A DNA stretch of 64,000 nt from assembly GCA_014529385.2 (NCBI GenBank), contig CM043957.1, forward strand, positions 83,621,381 to 83,685,380, in the 5' to 3' direction. The first letter of the stretch is position 1, and every line of letters starts with the position of its first letter. The notes below the pieces were generated by a model that did not search any database, was not told the DNA's origin, and was given only the letters and a program-made list of their open reading frames with translations. Position numbers and translations under genes: made by a program. Shown here piece after piece: positions 45,905-59,000 of this stretch. The stretch is from Adiantum capillus-veneris (lineage: Eukaryota > Streptophyta > Polypodiopsida > Polypodiales > Pteridaceae).

Positions 45905-46759
45905 TTCAAAAAATGCACCTCTGGCATTTCCAAAACCGTCACTTCACCTTCAAAATGGGAGCAATTAATGTGCTCTTCCGTAGGGGCACAAGAAGATGGA
46001 GAGGGTAATGGGGGAACACAACACAAGGGCCTCTCTATATCTCAAGGCATTCACAACATCCTATCCTCTCAAAAACACCTTCAAAAGATACAACACACAC
46101 TAGCAGATCACCATCTACACTCCACCCCATGCACACATGCCTAGTAAGATCATTGCAAAACACACACCCACCACCACAGCTCGTTTCAACCCTTAACACA
46201 CACGCCACCACTCCAACCTCACTCTTTTTGCACAAAACACCACCGATTTGGGGGACACACACATCCACCCTGTCGAGACGGTGGAACACAACAAGAGTAA
46301 GAGAAAGACAAGGGGGGAAGGGGAAAACGACACCAAATTGGTCACAATGGCTTGATCTTGCTTCAAAAGAACACTCACAAAGCTTACAATGACAACACTA
46401 TGGACACACTCATAAAAAAACATTGCATGGGCTTGCCAAGGCACACACTTCTATCCAAAAGCCCCTCTTTATAGGCTCAAACGGCTTCAAACATCCTAAG
46501 AGAAAACACACTCACTCCTCCTTGGCTCCCTACAAATGATTGGGAAAAAGGCCCTTAAATGATTTAAAAAATCTCTTTTGTAGGGGTCCCCTGGCATCAT
46601 TTTAAAATTTTCCCTTCGATTGGTCCACTTGTCATCCAATTTTGGCACCTCTCTAAGGGTGGCGCCCTTAGCTTGACATTTTTCATTTGCTCCTTCTCTT
46701 GAGCTGGGGGAAGCACTAGCGACATCGCTAGTGCCCCTTGGGAATTCAAGATTTGGAAC

Positions 46760-46833
<74 letters not shown>

Positions 46834-48455
46834 TTAGAAATTGCACTCCCTCCCCCTGGCACTAGTGAGGTTGTTGGGGGGGGGGGGGATGTTTTTTTGT
46901 CTTCACAAAATGTTGGGGCCTCTCAGGCCATGGAAACCAGCCCCTCAAGGGCCAACCACATCATCATTGCCGCTACCACCTACGCATTTCCCATCATGGC
47001 CATTGTGGCATGCAACTACGGCTAGAACTTCCCTAAGGCACCACCAAATGTTGCACACAAAGGTTGCAAGCACCCCTGCCATGGCTTACCACAAGGGAGC
47101 TCCCTCTCCCTCTCACCTTGTGCACAATAGGAAGGCCACGTTCCACATTATATATTGTGGCCTCTAAGGCCTATTATATGCACATGGGAGCTCTTTCATG
47201 TCACGTTGCAGCTCGTCAATACCCTCCCACTTAGTGAGTTGAAAACAAACCCCATAATCCTCATAAAAAACAAAGTTTTTTCCCACAATTCAAACCTCTA
47301 CCACGTCCTACTCATGGATCCGATGCTCGAGCTGCAAAATTCAACAAAATGTCTCAATACCGGACTCCAACCTTGCACTTCTTATCCGCCTTTCGTCTTT
47401 CCCATAGCCTTGAACAATGCATCTTGAAAGCGGAAAAAACATTTGAACCCCTCATGTTGCTACCAAGCACACAACCTTCCATCGAGCATATCTTGCTACA
47501 CACGACTTGGATTGAGGAGCCGTAACTTCTTGCTAGTTCCACATGTTGCACACTTCCTCCAACAATTCTGGCAAGCCCAAAAAAAACTCCAGATGGCATG
47601 CCTACCGAGGCGAACAAACTGCCACCCAACTGACCACGGCAAAACTTCAACTAGCCATAACTTGCCCATCTGAGCTCTGATTGGATCCAAAAAGAAAAAA
47701 CATGCACCACACTTGAGCACTTTAATACTATTTGCTCAAATCATCTCTGACCATCCACCTCCACTTTCCTAGTCTCTTGACAATCGGCAAAGCATTCCAA
47801 CTTTGAACTGAGGAATAGTTCATATCATATCTCTATTTGAGGAGCCATGTTGACTGACTTACAGAGCATCTTGAACACCACATTCCAAAGTACAATCCTA
47901 GAACTTTGGACACTTGGAGTTGTCAACCCATTTAGCCCACCTTGGAGCCTTCTTGGCCTAGAAGACCACCTTAAGCATGCATTCCCTGATATCCTTGTCT
48001 GCCTAGGGCCTTCATACCTGCTCTAACACTCTATCATGCACCTGTGGGTACCCATAGCACTAGTTTTCCCCCTTCATAGCACCGACCACTTTTGATGTCT
48101 TCCCGTGGTGAGTTTGGCTCTAGCCATTTGGTGACAAACAGGTGCTGTGTGGATCCAACCCCCTGGAATTGGTTGGTTTATCTTGATGCATGCTCTGAAC
48201 GATACCTCATCCACTTCCCTAAAATGGGGCTCCGATGTTGCTTTACTCTTTAGCTCCTTTTTTGGGATTTTGGAAGCTTCAATTGATTGTTGAAGGAGCT
48301 CGTTATTTAATTAAATCAATCATCCAATTTTATCCACCACTGATTCATCATCCCTATAAAGTGATGCAGATGTTCCTTCAATTATAACACATTAGTTTTT
48401 TGTTCGCTATCGTTTAGAACATTTGTCCATGTGCTACCCAATCTGCTTTGCTAGC
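45905..48455. other. CA- and CT-rich region, no gene recognised
   Basis: Contains a (CT)n tract (46,765-46,830) and a G13 run (46,876-46,888). Many short ORFs exist on both strands because stops are rare in the CA-rich parts, but none shows a known motif or is clearly selected. It could be LTR or leader sequence of an unrecognised element. Confidence 0.35.
46765..46830. repeat. (CT)33 microsatellite
   Basis: Uninterrupted CT tract. A G13 homopolymer follows at 46,876. Confidence 0.95.
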
Positions 48456-49400
48456 TCATACCACTCCTTTGACTTTTCCACTATCTTTAAATCCTTTTGT
48501 TGGATTAGTTGATTCATTGTACTTGGGATAGAGATCAGGGTAAAACTTAGATAGTTCTTCATCCTTCATTGGCAAAGCATACAACAGACTAGGAGAATCA
48601 AGAACAAAGTCAATAAAATTCATAATAATTTGATTTTTGTGCAGTAACATGTTTTATAAATCCAAACCAAATGATAGAGACTTTTCAAAGCCATCTCTTG
48701 CTCCCGTAGGCTCACTCTAGTTATGGGTCCTCGATTACTATTGGCATCATTTTCTAGAAACATTTTAACTTTTTGATCCAAGACTCTTTTGGCAATCCGC
48801 AATTTGATCACGAGCATTGATTTCAACTATAATATCCTTCATGCAACTATATGTTGATTGATCACCCAGCATTATTTCTAGTTGAAGTGCCAAACTCAGC
48901 AAATTCATCATGGAAGACTGTTGCAGTTTAGGGTTGACTACAAGATCATCAGGAGAAATCAAATATTTGGACACTCGCTCAAGCAATTGATGGGTTCTAG
49001 TATGAGGGGATAATTGACAGGTATTCTATTTATGGTAACTTATCATCAGCCAATCATTTATCATCCTTCTAGGCCCCACATAGATCATCTTAAAGAATTA
49101 CAAATCCAAATATGTATCTTTATCATGCAAAAATTCTTGTATTTGAGTAGCCTTTTGCTTCCTCAGACTCAAACGCTTAGTATAATAATCCACATCAATC
49201 TAGATCTATAAGAATACCCTTACCTTACCTTAATCTCTGAGCCTCTGAACACGTTGTTGCCTTGTGGACTCTTGATGAGTCTGATTGGACTGGGTCCGAC
49301 CCTCCTGGTTCTAAGTTTGATTTGGAGCTTCTCCATCTATCCCTTTGGTTCCTTGTGTATTGTTGGTTTGTTGGTCACCCACTGCCAAACCATATGCTAG
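48456..49400 (-). pseudogene. Unrecognised decayed ORF
   Basis: Minus-strand frames read as ordinary protein in several pieces. A Gln/Asn/Thr-rich start lies around 49,390-49,240 (VGDQQTNNTQGTKGIDGEA). RVSKYLISPDDLVVNPKLQ to KDIIVEINARDQIADCQ lies at 48,986-48,765. SLLYALPMKDEELSKFYPD lies at 48,600-48,530. Two frameshifts join them. No family was recognised; a retroelement gag is possible from the polar start and helical body. Confidence 0.3.
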
Positions 49401-51971
49401 AGGAGAAGGTGGACAAAGGCATAGATACAAAACCATACTAAGTGATCATGATATCAAGACGGGGAGGACGGAAAGAGGATGCACTCAAAGCCAATCAATC
49501 AGCCAATAGATGGGTGAAAGCATGGAATGGTGGCTCAAATAGCTGTGTCCATGGACACCTACTATCAAAAACTTTGGCCTACAATTAGACATGAATTCAC
49601 ATAAAATTTCTATCATGATATACGTCAATGCATAGCTCTTAAAGAATAAAATGTAGAAGTGCAATCACTTATAAATTTTATTTAGTTTGTATTCTTTTTT
49701 CCACAAGATTGTTTTTGTGATATGCTATCTAATAGCTTAAATATCATTCCACCTATTCATGCTTTCACCCAGATGTGTAGGGTCAAAAGTTCATGCCAGG
49801 CAATTAGAAAAAAAACTCAAGATAAGGTCCAGCTCATCATAAGCCATCCAGATGTGTGAACTAGCATGTTATTACTATCAATTCAAACCTCTAGAAGGAA
49901 CTATGGTTTTAAAAAAAGTACAATGTTAGATAGTATAATAAAGCTCCATAGCTTAAATTTCCAACTTGATGGAGAGCGATTACTCCATGTAAAGAAAATG
50001 TATCTCATGTTATGCAAAGGCTCCAAAATAATTGTATGATGCAAGGAAAAGCAAACAGGCTACGCCACAAAATGCAACCAATTCCTCAACAATTATTATA
50101 TACATTTCAAGTGAGCAAGGGCACATTCCAAGAGTTTTTTTTTCACACACCCAATTGAGTACAATAAAGTCCAAATTCCATCTAGAGACTTCTAACACGG
50201 ACCTACCTAAGGTTTCAAAGGAGCCCTAATCAAGACACCCCATGATCATTTAGAGGATTAACACCAACTATTGATATGAAAGGTAGCTAGGCATTTTAGT
50301 AAAGTGGGTGCCAAACCTTTTCTCTAGGTATCTTCAATTTTCAAAACACCCTATTAGGTGCATTTACACAGATTCCTAAAAACAACATCAAGTTTTTTAT
50401 GAATGAAAACCCATCCTTATAACCAATAACACCCCAATTCAAGAAATAAAATGATGATCTAATTCAATCAAATATGTAAAGGAAAATAACATTATTTTGT
50501 CACAAAATGTAAAGGAAAATAACCCCATTCTATGACAAAATCCTTTTACGCAAGGCATTCCTTCTTTAACAAGCATAGCATAGTCATGCAAGAATTGAGG
50601 GCACAAATTTTATGCAAGTAAGCATCAATTTATCATAAAAAAGGCCTTTGTGGAGGTAAACAAGAAAAACACACAACCAGTAGGTTTTAGAACATCATTC
50701 AATTCCTAGAAACATCAATAGGTGCTTTCAAAGAAGCCAAGCAATATGGTCATAAACTACCTAGCAAAAGAATGATTAGAATTTGCTAGTGAGGTCGGGG
50801 TGAAGCAACCCAGCAAGCATTTAAAGCTTGAAAAATCTAGCAAGTGTTTAAAGTTGCCACTCCAAAGAAGAAAAGCTAGTGGTATGAGCAAATCAAGGTC
50901 AAAAGATAAGAACTTTGCCACATGAGGGGGGAAAATTGAATCAAAGAATGTAAATCAAGCCATCCCAAAATGGTCAACCCACTTCCATTCAGCTATATCA
51001 AGTCCTCTCAGTAAAGGGAATTACTAGGAGCAATGCAAAGAATCCCATAAGGAAAACACTATAATATTAGAAAAAATACCTTTTGTATAGTTCACTAAAG
51101 TGTCCAAGTTTCACAGTACTTTGAAACTATCAAAATGCCAAGGCTTCTTGAGAATTAATAGGTTACTAGAGTTATTTGAAAAAATAAAATAACCTTAATT
51201 TTAAAAGCACTAGTATTTGGGCCATTTCAAAGCATTATTGTTCAATTTCAAAGAAATTTCAAGGATGACAAAAAGGTGGTGCTTCAAGCAAATCAAATAG
51301 GATTAAAATCTTTATCCTTTTGTTCTCAAAGAAATCTCAAACTATGCTTGGCTGGAATTTACCAATAAAAAACATTAAGTTCCATTTAAAATCACAAGAG
51401 GGCAAGAAGAAAGAAAGACACTTCATTCTCAATGCAAAGCTGGTTAGTCACACAACAATCCATTACAATAAGCAAATCAAAGCTCAGCGCTTGCTATTCA
51501 TCAGAGCTTACAAGAGTCAAGAAATAACCACCATACATTCATTGCAATCCATATTAGTTGGGCACAACCAAGATTTTCAAGCAAAGATCAGACTGAGTCT
51601 TTGGGATGATTAAGTCAAATTTGCTAGAATTAGCCAAAATACGAACCAGTCAAACCCATTTAAAGCCTTAGCAAGGTATATGTATCCTTTTGAGTGCAAG
51701 CAACCAATAACACCACTATCTAACATATTAACCCATAGCCTTTCTTTAAAACCAAAAAATAAACCAAGACACAATAAGCATTCAAGTATTTAAAGGAAAA
51801 ACCTATGAGGAAGAAAGTTTCTCCACAAATAAAAGCCTTAACAAGCATTAGTCAAATTCTAGAAGGGAATGTGTAAAGCTTGAGGAAGTTTCCACAATTT
51901 CCATGTTAAGAAGAGAGTGGATGGACCGAATGTGTTCAAAATTCAATTAACACCTTACTACACAACTTCTC

Positions 51972-51973
<2 letters not shown>
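49401..51973. other. AT-rich stretch, nothing recognised
   Basis: Scattered short ORFs (for example 51,320-51,613) show no motif. No repeats of note were seen apart from the CT tract at its right edge. Confidence 0.4.
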
Positions 51974-52036
<63 letters not shown>

Positions 52037-52050
52037 TCATTCTCTCTCTC
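51974..52050. repeat. (CT)n microsatellite
   Basis: About 57 bases of pure CT followed by an imperfect continuation. Confidence 0.95.
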
Positions 52051-52390
52051 ATATAAAAGATGAACTCGTAAAGGTAAGTGAGGTATAAGAATCCCTCATC
52101 TTAAATAGAAGAAGAGAGCAATGTCACTTGTTGGTATCCACATCCACCAAGCCAAGACTAGCATGTCCAGCTCTATAATTTGGCTATTAATAATCAAAGA
52201 AGGACAATCAATCAACCAAATAGGTACTGGTCACTTTTCAAAATCAAAACCTCTTTAAGATGTAAGGACATTGCTTAGAAGAGGAAATCGATAGGCATCA
52301 TTCATATGGAAGTAGGTGTAGGGGATAAGAAGCATAAGGTAAATACTTTACATGTTCAAGTTAATGAACTACAAGGATTGTAGCTAGTCA

Positions 52391-52480
52391 GTTCGAGCCA
52401 CTTGGCTAGGGTTAATGGATTTGATTCTATGAGCAGTTCCAACCACTTGGCTAGGGTTAATGGATTTGATCCTATGAGCC
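52391..52480. repeat. Tandem duplication, 45 bp unit
   Basis: Two copies of a unit containing CCACTTGGCTAGGGTTAATG, differing at a few bases. Confidence 0.9.
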
Positions 52481-52556
52481 AAAGTAAGTGAGAGGATGTC
52501 CATCCATTAAGCTAAGGAACCAATTGAGTAGGGAGTGCCCACAACTTGTGTATAGC

Positions 52557-52557
<1 letters not shown>

Positions 52558-52602
<45 letters not shown>
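52558..52602. repeat. (GT)n(GA)n microsatellite
   Basis: About 35 bases of GT then a short GA run. Confidence 0.95.
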
Positions 52603-55166
52603 TATAAAAATGCCCTTTGATATACAAATTGTATAATTAAATTAGACTAAACACCAATACAATAAAACAATATTCATGTATGTAAAAACATTTTCATTCA
52701 TAACAATGATCAAAGTACATCATTTTGATACAAAGATTGTGGCAACGAATCCTCTACAGAATAAGACTGAAGTGTATACCTTCCACCATCCAACAATACA
52801 GATGTATTAGAACACACCTAGACATTGTGGGAAGACAGGTACAACGCAACAACAACCGCTTGTCATCACTGCCAATCCCATAAAACATCCATCGACACTC
52901 AATTGTTAGTACAACGCTATTTACTCAAGATAATATACAACATTTTTGGCTTTTTGGGCAAGAAAAGGTCTCTAGTCCCAGACAAGGTTATGTCATTTGA
53001 ATTGTGAACAACTACCAAGGGGTTTGTTTCTTGCTTGTTACGTTCTAACAATATTCTCTCATTGATAATTATCATCCTGACATGATCAGTACACACATCA
53101 TTCTAGGAGTATTTTTGTAATTGCATTCCATGCCCTTAGCTTGATCCTGAAATACGTACCTATTTAGGAGATATTGGCAAAACAAATGGAAAGTGTAACT
53201 TTAAAAGCAGTTAATTAAAAAACAAGTCCAAGTTACCATACCACATTATATGAATATCTCACATGTGTATCTGTCCATTAGGCATGTATATTATGCTTAA
53301 ACCCTTACCAGCTTTATTGTTTCCAATTTTTTGTAAATCTTGGTTTTTTTTAATAAAAAGCAACAATATGTTATGCAAAAAAAAAATCCAATCTTAAGTT
53401 AACTTTAGCGAGCGGTCATTTTATAGTACAATTGTGTGCGGTTAGTATCCAACAAACAAGTATGTCCTGCTATTTAAGTTTTGGATGATAAGAATTATCA
53501 TTTTTTTATGTGTGCTAAATAATTAGTTATAATACCCATCATAAAGGCATGGCAAGTAGTTTACCATCAAGGATTTTTTTTATGAGATTCCAAGAAATCC
53601 TCTGATAATGAGACCCATAATTACTATAAACTTATAAGTCATCTACTACCATATATACTTTAATATGAATCAACAGATACCACCCAAAAAATGCTACTAT
53701 CATCATGAAAAAATTCCAGTAAAGTTATTGTCGGAAAAACTCATGTAAAATGCCAAAAAGCTGAAAATTTCGCCATCATTTTGTTTGTTTTTTGAGTCTA
53801 TTTTCAAAAGAAACCATATATCAACATTATGCCCACCTTGTACACTGTCTGATTTGACCAAGACATATTATTTTATCAATCAATATCATCCACAAAGTAT
53901 CATTCAGTGGTCTTTACCAATCAATATAATCCACAAAGTATCATTCAGTGGTCATACCATGTTTGGAGTTAGAGGTACTGAAATTATGCAGCGGACATCA
54001 GGCTATTATGTAACCCACAACAGTTGTATTATGCTTTCAAACCCCATTGTATTTACCTAAACCTTAGATTAATGTAAGAAATCATTACATTTCTACAATG
54101 TGTTCATGTTAGAAACTAATAGTGAGCAGTTCTGTATATTTAAAAAAGCCAGTATAATTGAAAAATGAGGCAAAAATAGCACAACTACTCATAAGTTCAC
54201 TTAGATCATCCGAGCATCAAATCTAAATAATCCCAGTAGGTATGACAACCTACCTAATTAGTTGATGCCATATGTTAATGCGATATAGGATGAAGTAGAG
54301 CTTTTCGTTGCCAAATCAGGAGGAGATTACGTTTTCCCAAGAGACAAGGATCGCATGTAGACGGAAATCCTTGCAAATGCTAGTGTGTATATGAGTGTGT
54401 GTGAGTGTGCATACTGTAGCCAGTGATTAGGACTAATCTCGTTGCCACAGCCGACCCAATGAATGGCAGAGTTCTATCCTATAGCAAAGGTAAGCTTGCG
54501 CGTGTGTGCATGTATGTAGGTATCAGTGTGCGCAAACCCTACCTACGCATGCCATTATATACAATGAAACCAGGCAGGGTGCCAACGAGGTAATGAATAA
54601 ACCGCAGATGGGTATTAGGTAAAGTATTCAAATATATCATTATGTAGTTAGAGCCCTACTATACATAGTAAGCCAACCAACTTAGCATCATACCCCCACC
54701 GCCATGTGCTAGGCAAATCAAGGGACATCCAAAGAGAAGAAGGGTTTTTTTATATTAAAAACATTACAATATTGGGCAAAATCCAAGTACATCGAAAAAA
54801 ATGGGGGAATCTCCGATTTAAGGTTAAGCTTGCAAATTCAACCATAGTATTTCCTTCACCCAAGTCGAGTGAAAATCACGTTCATATGCTGTCCAAGGGA
54901 AAACTGATGGCCATAGTACTTCTTGAAGCAATTTTCTTTTGCATAAAACATCATGTACAATCATAATCATGAATATAGACCAATACTTATCTTGGAATTA
55001 GTGCTAGCTTGAATATTTTAGCATGAGTATTCCGACACAGTGTTTATTTAAAAATCTTTTTATTAAACATACATGATTTCATGGTATTTCATGAGTTTAG
55101 GTATATATGGTGAATGTGTATAATCTCGTACTATTCTTGTGATCCATCCAAATCATCCCATGCTAT

Positions 55167-55168
<2 letters not shown>
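52603..55168. other. AT-rich stretch, no gene recognised
   Basis: Short ORFs without motifs. It includes a tandem duplication (53,877-53,955). No transposon structure was seen. Confidence 0.4.
53877..53955. repeat. Tandem duplication, 41 bp unit
   Basis: Two copies containing CCACAAAGTATCATTCAGTG, differing by a few bases. Confidence 0.9.

Positions 55169-55231
<63 letters not shown>
55169..55231. repeat. (GT)31 microsatellite beside the Penelope-like element
   Basis: The longest uninterrupted dinucleotide GT tract in the window, 98 bases beyond the stop codon of the Penelope-like ORF on its 3' side. Confidence 0.95.
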
Positions 55232-55232
<1 letters not shown>

Positions 55233-55328
55233 CCCTCCCCCATCGCAAGGGAGAGGTCCACTTTGTGGGAGATAGGCCACCAAGTGGACCTACCCCCACC
55301 AAAAGCTTAACAAGTACTGATACATCAA

Positions 55329-57070
55329 TTATATGTTAGGGAGTTGATTACTCTTGAGAAAATGTGTAATATGTCTAGTGATCCTATTTTGACAGAACCA
55401 TTGTTTTTCAAATAGGCTGATGAGTCGTGATAAATCAATAAATGCTAAAGATGTGTTTAGTGCATTGTAAATAATCGGAAGAACTTGAGATATGCACACT
55501 TTTTTGGCCATTTGTTTAGGTCTGTTACTATGCACATGAATAAAATTTACATGGTTACCTCGTAATACATCTTTTTCCCAACATGTGAAAGTATCAAAGT
55601 TCCCAATAAAGGGGTGAATGAGTTTGATTGTGGTACTTAAGTACGACGACGTAGTATGGGTGTCAAAAGTGGGTTTGATATTGATAATATCAAGTGGGTA
55701 GATAGAAAAGGGATTCTCTGTTGATAGAGGTCTATTATGGTTTAAGCAATCAAATACATATCGATTGTTAATGAATAGGAGATCGTCTATGTACCTCCAT
55801 GTGTACAAAAATGCTTGTAACATGTCATTTTTTGCTTTCTTGACAATTTGCGGATGTAGTCTAACTCAAACCATGCTAAATATAGATTACACCATAATGG
55901 AGAATAAGCATAATCCATTGGGATCCCTTGTTTCTGATAAAAAATGCAATTTCCCAGTTTAGATACACAGTCATTTAATAGAAAATGGTTCAAATTGATA
56001 AAGAATTCAAAGGACAATCCAATCTCCTTGTGTTTTTTGGTGAGAATGATGTTTTTGTGAGATTTTTTAAACCCTTTATAGCCCATTCCGTTGAATATTT
56101 TTATTATACGTTGTAGTGTATCAACTAACCCATTATTACCATAATGTGGTATTGCCTCATAACATGATTTAATATCACATGTGTATGCTATGAAAACTTT
56201 ATCTGGAATATTTATCAAAAAATCGTATTGATTATTGATAATCCAATAACTATTAGTAGTAATCTTTGAGAAGGTTTTTAGTTTAGTATGAAAACCTTCA
56301 GTATATTCACCCAAGCCAATGTTTACTGCCTTGAGAATTGTTGCCACAAGGTTAGTCAATGGGGAGAATATATAGTCATGTGCATTGGTTATCGATCTAA
56401 AATCCTGCTTGTGAATTTTGTAATTACCCATAAGATAGGGAAGACTATGTTTAGAGGGTAATAATAATTCATTAATCGAGGAAAATTGTAGGACATTTAT
56501 GATGATTTCACTCTCATATTTGTGAGATATTTGAAGTTCATCAGATGAAATTCTTTTATTCGGGCTAATTTTTTACAAATAAATATGGGGGTTTGGGATG
56601 ACTTATCCAAGCCACAAATAAGAAGGTGCTCAAGTAAAAAATCAATTTCATTCATTAGATTAGAGTCCTTAAGCCAAGGTAATTGATTAACCCTATGAAA
56701 AGGGAAATTGACTCTAAATGCTTCATTAATTTTTTGAGAAATAATATTATGGTGCATAACAGAGTCATCTATACCCAGAATATTACATATTTTTGGCCAA
56801 CCAACAATCAACTCTTTTGCATCTTTGATAAGGTCTAAGGGGACCATAGGAATATGGTTTAGCTGTTTACAAAAGAAATCTTTTAGCATGAAATGTCTGT
56901 CAATATTAGTGTCGGTCGTAAGAACATGTATACCAAAAGGTTCCACATTTTTACGAAACTTAGCAAAACTATTAAGTGTCATACATTTACATTCCAGTGA
57001 CAAGTCAAACGGGATAGAGAAAGTATTAAAAGGTTTATATAAAATGTTGTTTAAATTTATAGTGTACTTC
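55329..57070 (-). pseudogene. Penelope-like element reverse transcriptase
   Basis: On the minus strand three pieces form one polyprotein. The first, from about 57,060, reads PFDLSLECKCMTLNSF with a CxC motif and runs to 56,497 (PIFICKKLARIKE). The second, from about 56,500 to 55,790, has LPYLMGNYKIHKQDF (the KIHK motif typical of Penelope-like RTs), CDIKSCYEAIPH (catalytic Asp), and QGIPMDYAYSPLWCNLYL. The third, 55,823-55,329, has RYIDDLLF (YxDD box) and a thumb-like segment (VHSNRPKQMAKKVCI ... LSRLISLFEKQW). One frameshift lies near 55,795 and one near 56,500. No GIY-YIG endonuclease follows the RT. The CxC segment upstream recalls the clade with an amino-terminal endonuclease (Naiad/Chlamys type), in which case the 5' end is truncated at the gypsy junction near 57,070. 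A terminal, endonuclease-less Penelope-like element is the alternative. Confidence 0.72.
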
Positions 57071-57079
57071 CAACCAAGT

Positions 57080-59000
57080 TTTAGAAAGAAAAGTGAATTT
57101 TTCTTACAAGAGATTCAGTATTTAGGTCATATTATCTCTCAAGATGGCATCCAAATGGATCCAACAAAGCTAGAGGTAATAAAAGGATGGCCTAATCCAA
57201 GGAATCTACATGAACTAAGAAGCTTTATGTGTGCAAACTATAGATGCTTCATAGAAAAGTTCTCATAAATTGCAGGACCATACATGACCTAACAAAGAAA
57301 AATGCTAGGTATATATGGTCTCAAAGCCATTTGAGGTCCAATGCGACGCCTATGGTGATTGCCTTGAAGTTGTTTTGATCCAAGAAGGGCACGCCATAGC
57401 CTATGAAAGTCGAAGTCCCAACCTTGTTGAGCAAGATCTAGGCATATATGAGATGGAACTCTTAGCAATTCTACATGCTCTAGACTCGTGGAAGCACTAT
57501 TTATTGGGGACTCCTTTCATTCTGCGAACAGATCACCAAAGCCTTAAGTATCCATAGAAAATCACAATGATCTATCTTCTATGATAGATGAGCATGCTAT
57601 TGATCCCGATTTTATATGTGATTTCAGCCCTGGCACTAGGGAAGAAAGAAGAACCATTTACCCTACAAGATGGTTATCTTCTCTATGGCAATAGACTATG
57701 TGTTACTAACTCAGTACGTGAGAAAGTAATGTATGAATCTCATGTTTCTCCTTATAGGGGCATAGAGGGATCCAGTCTACCCTAAAAGGTATAGAAACAT
57801 ATTTCTATTGGCCTACCATGAAAGCAAACATACAAGAGTATGTTTCAAAATGTGTGGTATGCCAAAAGACAAAGTTTGATAGAGGGAAGCAACCTAGATT
57901 GCTTCAACCTTTGCCAATCCCTAATTCACCATGGGAGAGCATATCCATGGATTTTATCTTTGGATTGCCTAAGTCTGTCCATGGGAATATAGGAATGTGG
58001 ACGATAGTAGACAGGTTTAGCAAACAAGCACATTTCATGCCTGTCAAAAAGACTATCAAAGCCCATCAAATGGCAACCCTCTTTATATCACAAATCTTCA
58101 AGTACCACGGCTTGCCAATGTCCATAGTGTCGGATAGAGATCCTAGAATGACTAGTAATTTCTAGAAGGGTCTCTTTGAGAATTTAGGTAGAAGGCTAAA
58201 CTTCTCTTCGGCCTATCATTCCCAAACGGATGGCCAAAGTGAAATAGCTAACCTAACCATTCTTCATCTACTAAAAGCTTATGTCATAGAGTAGATCAAA
58301 AGTCCCAATGGGAGAAGTACTTACCCTTAGTGGAGTATGCTTACAATAACATTGTACATACCTCCACAGGAAAAGCACCTTTTGAGGTGATAGAGGGAAG
58401 ATCAAAAAGTCCCTTGCTACTCAAGGTACATGGGAAGATCTTCGCTGCTGCAGATGAGTATAGCCGAGACCTACAAGAATCTTTCCAAAAGATTAAGGAT
58501 GCTATCTCTATCTCACAGCAAAGGCAAAAGGCTGCTGCTAAAAAGCACAAAAGAGCTCAAGCCTTTAAACAAAATGATTGGGTTTTGCTAAAGTTTTCCA
58601 AGGCTCGATTAAGGCACACAATGGGCAAGAATCCTACGAGACACCAAAAGTACTATGCTAAGTTAGCAAAAAGGTACTATGGTCCCTTCCAGATTTTTAG
58701 ACCAATCAATGAGATGGCCTATCAACTCAAATTGCCCATCCATTGGCTCATACACAATGCTTTGCATGTGAGCCTACTAAAGCCTTACAAAGGAGAGCCA
58801 CCTCAAGAACCAATTATTGAAGACCCACCGGAGATCGAGGACCAAAAAGAGGTGCTAAGCCTGAGTCCATTCTCCGACACAAAGACAAGGTATTACAAGG
58901 CGGTAAGACTATCCGATGATATCTTATCAAGTTTAAAAATTATCCTTTTGAAAATGCTAGATGGATGCAAGGCATACAACTAAAGGATACCCTAAACCTT
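57080..59000 (+). pseudogene. Ty3/gypsy pol, broken (copy B), with chromodomain
   Basis: Same family as copy A, in plus orientation. The RT end is KSEFFLQEIQYLGHIISQDG (57,089). RNase H is at 57,315-57,557 (FEVQCDAYGDCLEVVLIQEG). About 50 residues of RNase H present in copy A are deleted near 57,557. The zinc finger (CVVCQK) and integrase start are at 57,818-58,165 (SMDFIFGLP, IVSDRDPRM). The integrase end is at 58,330-58,983 (HWLIHNALHVSLLKPYKGEP). In another frame from about 58,862 it reads PESILRHKDKVLQGG and YLIKFKNYPFENARWM, a chromodomain, marking a chromovirus-type element. Everything upstream of the RT thumb is missing where the Penelope-like element begins. Confidence 0.88.

Noticed and set aside
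46035-46444. Overlapping ORFs on both strands in CA-rich sequence
   Set aside because: CA-rich composition lacks stops. No motif or consistent coding signal was found.
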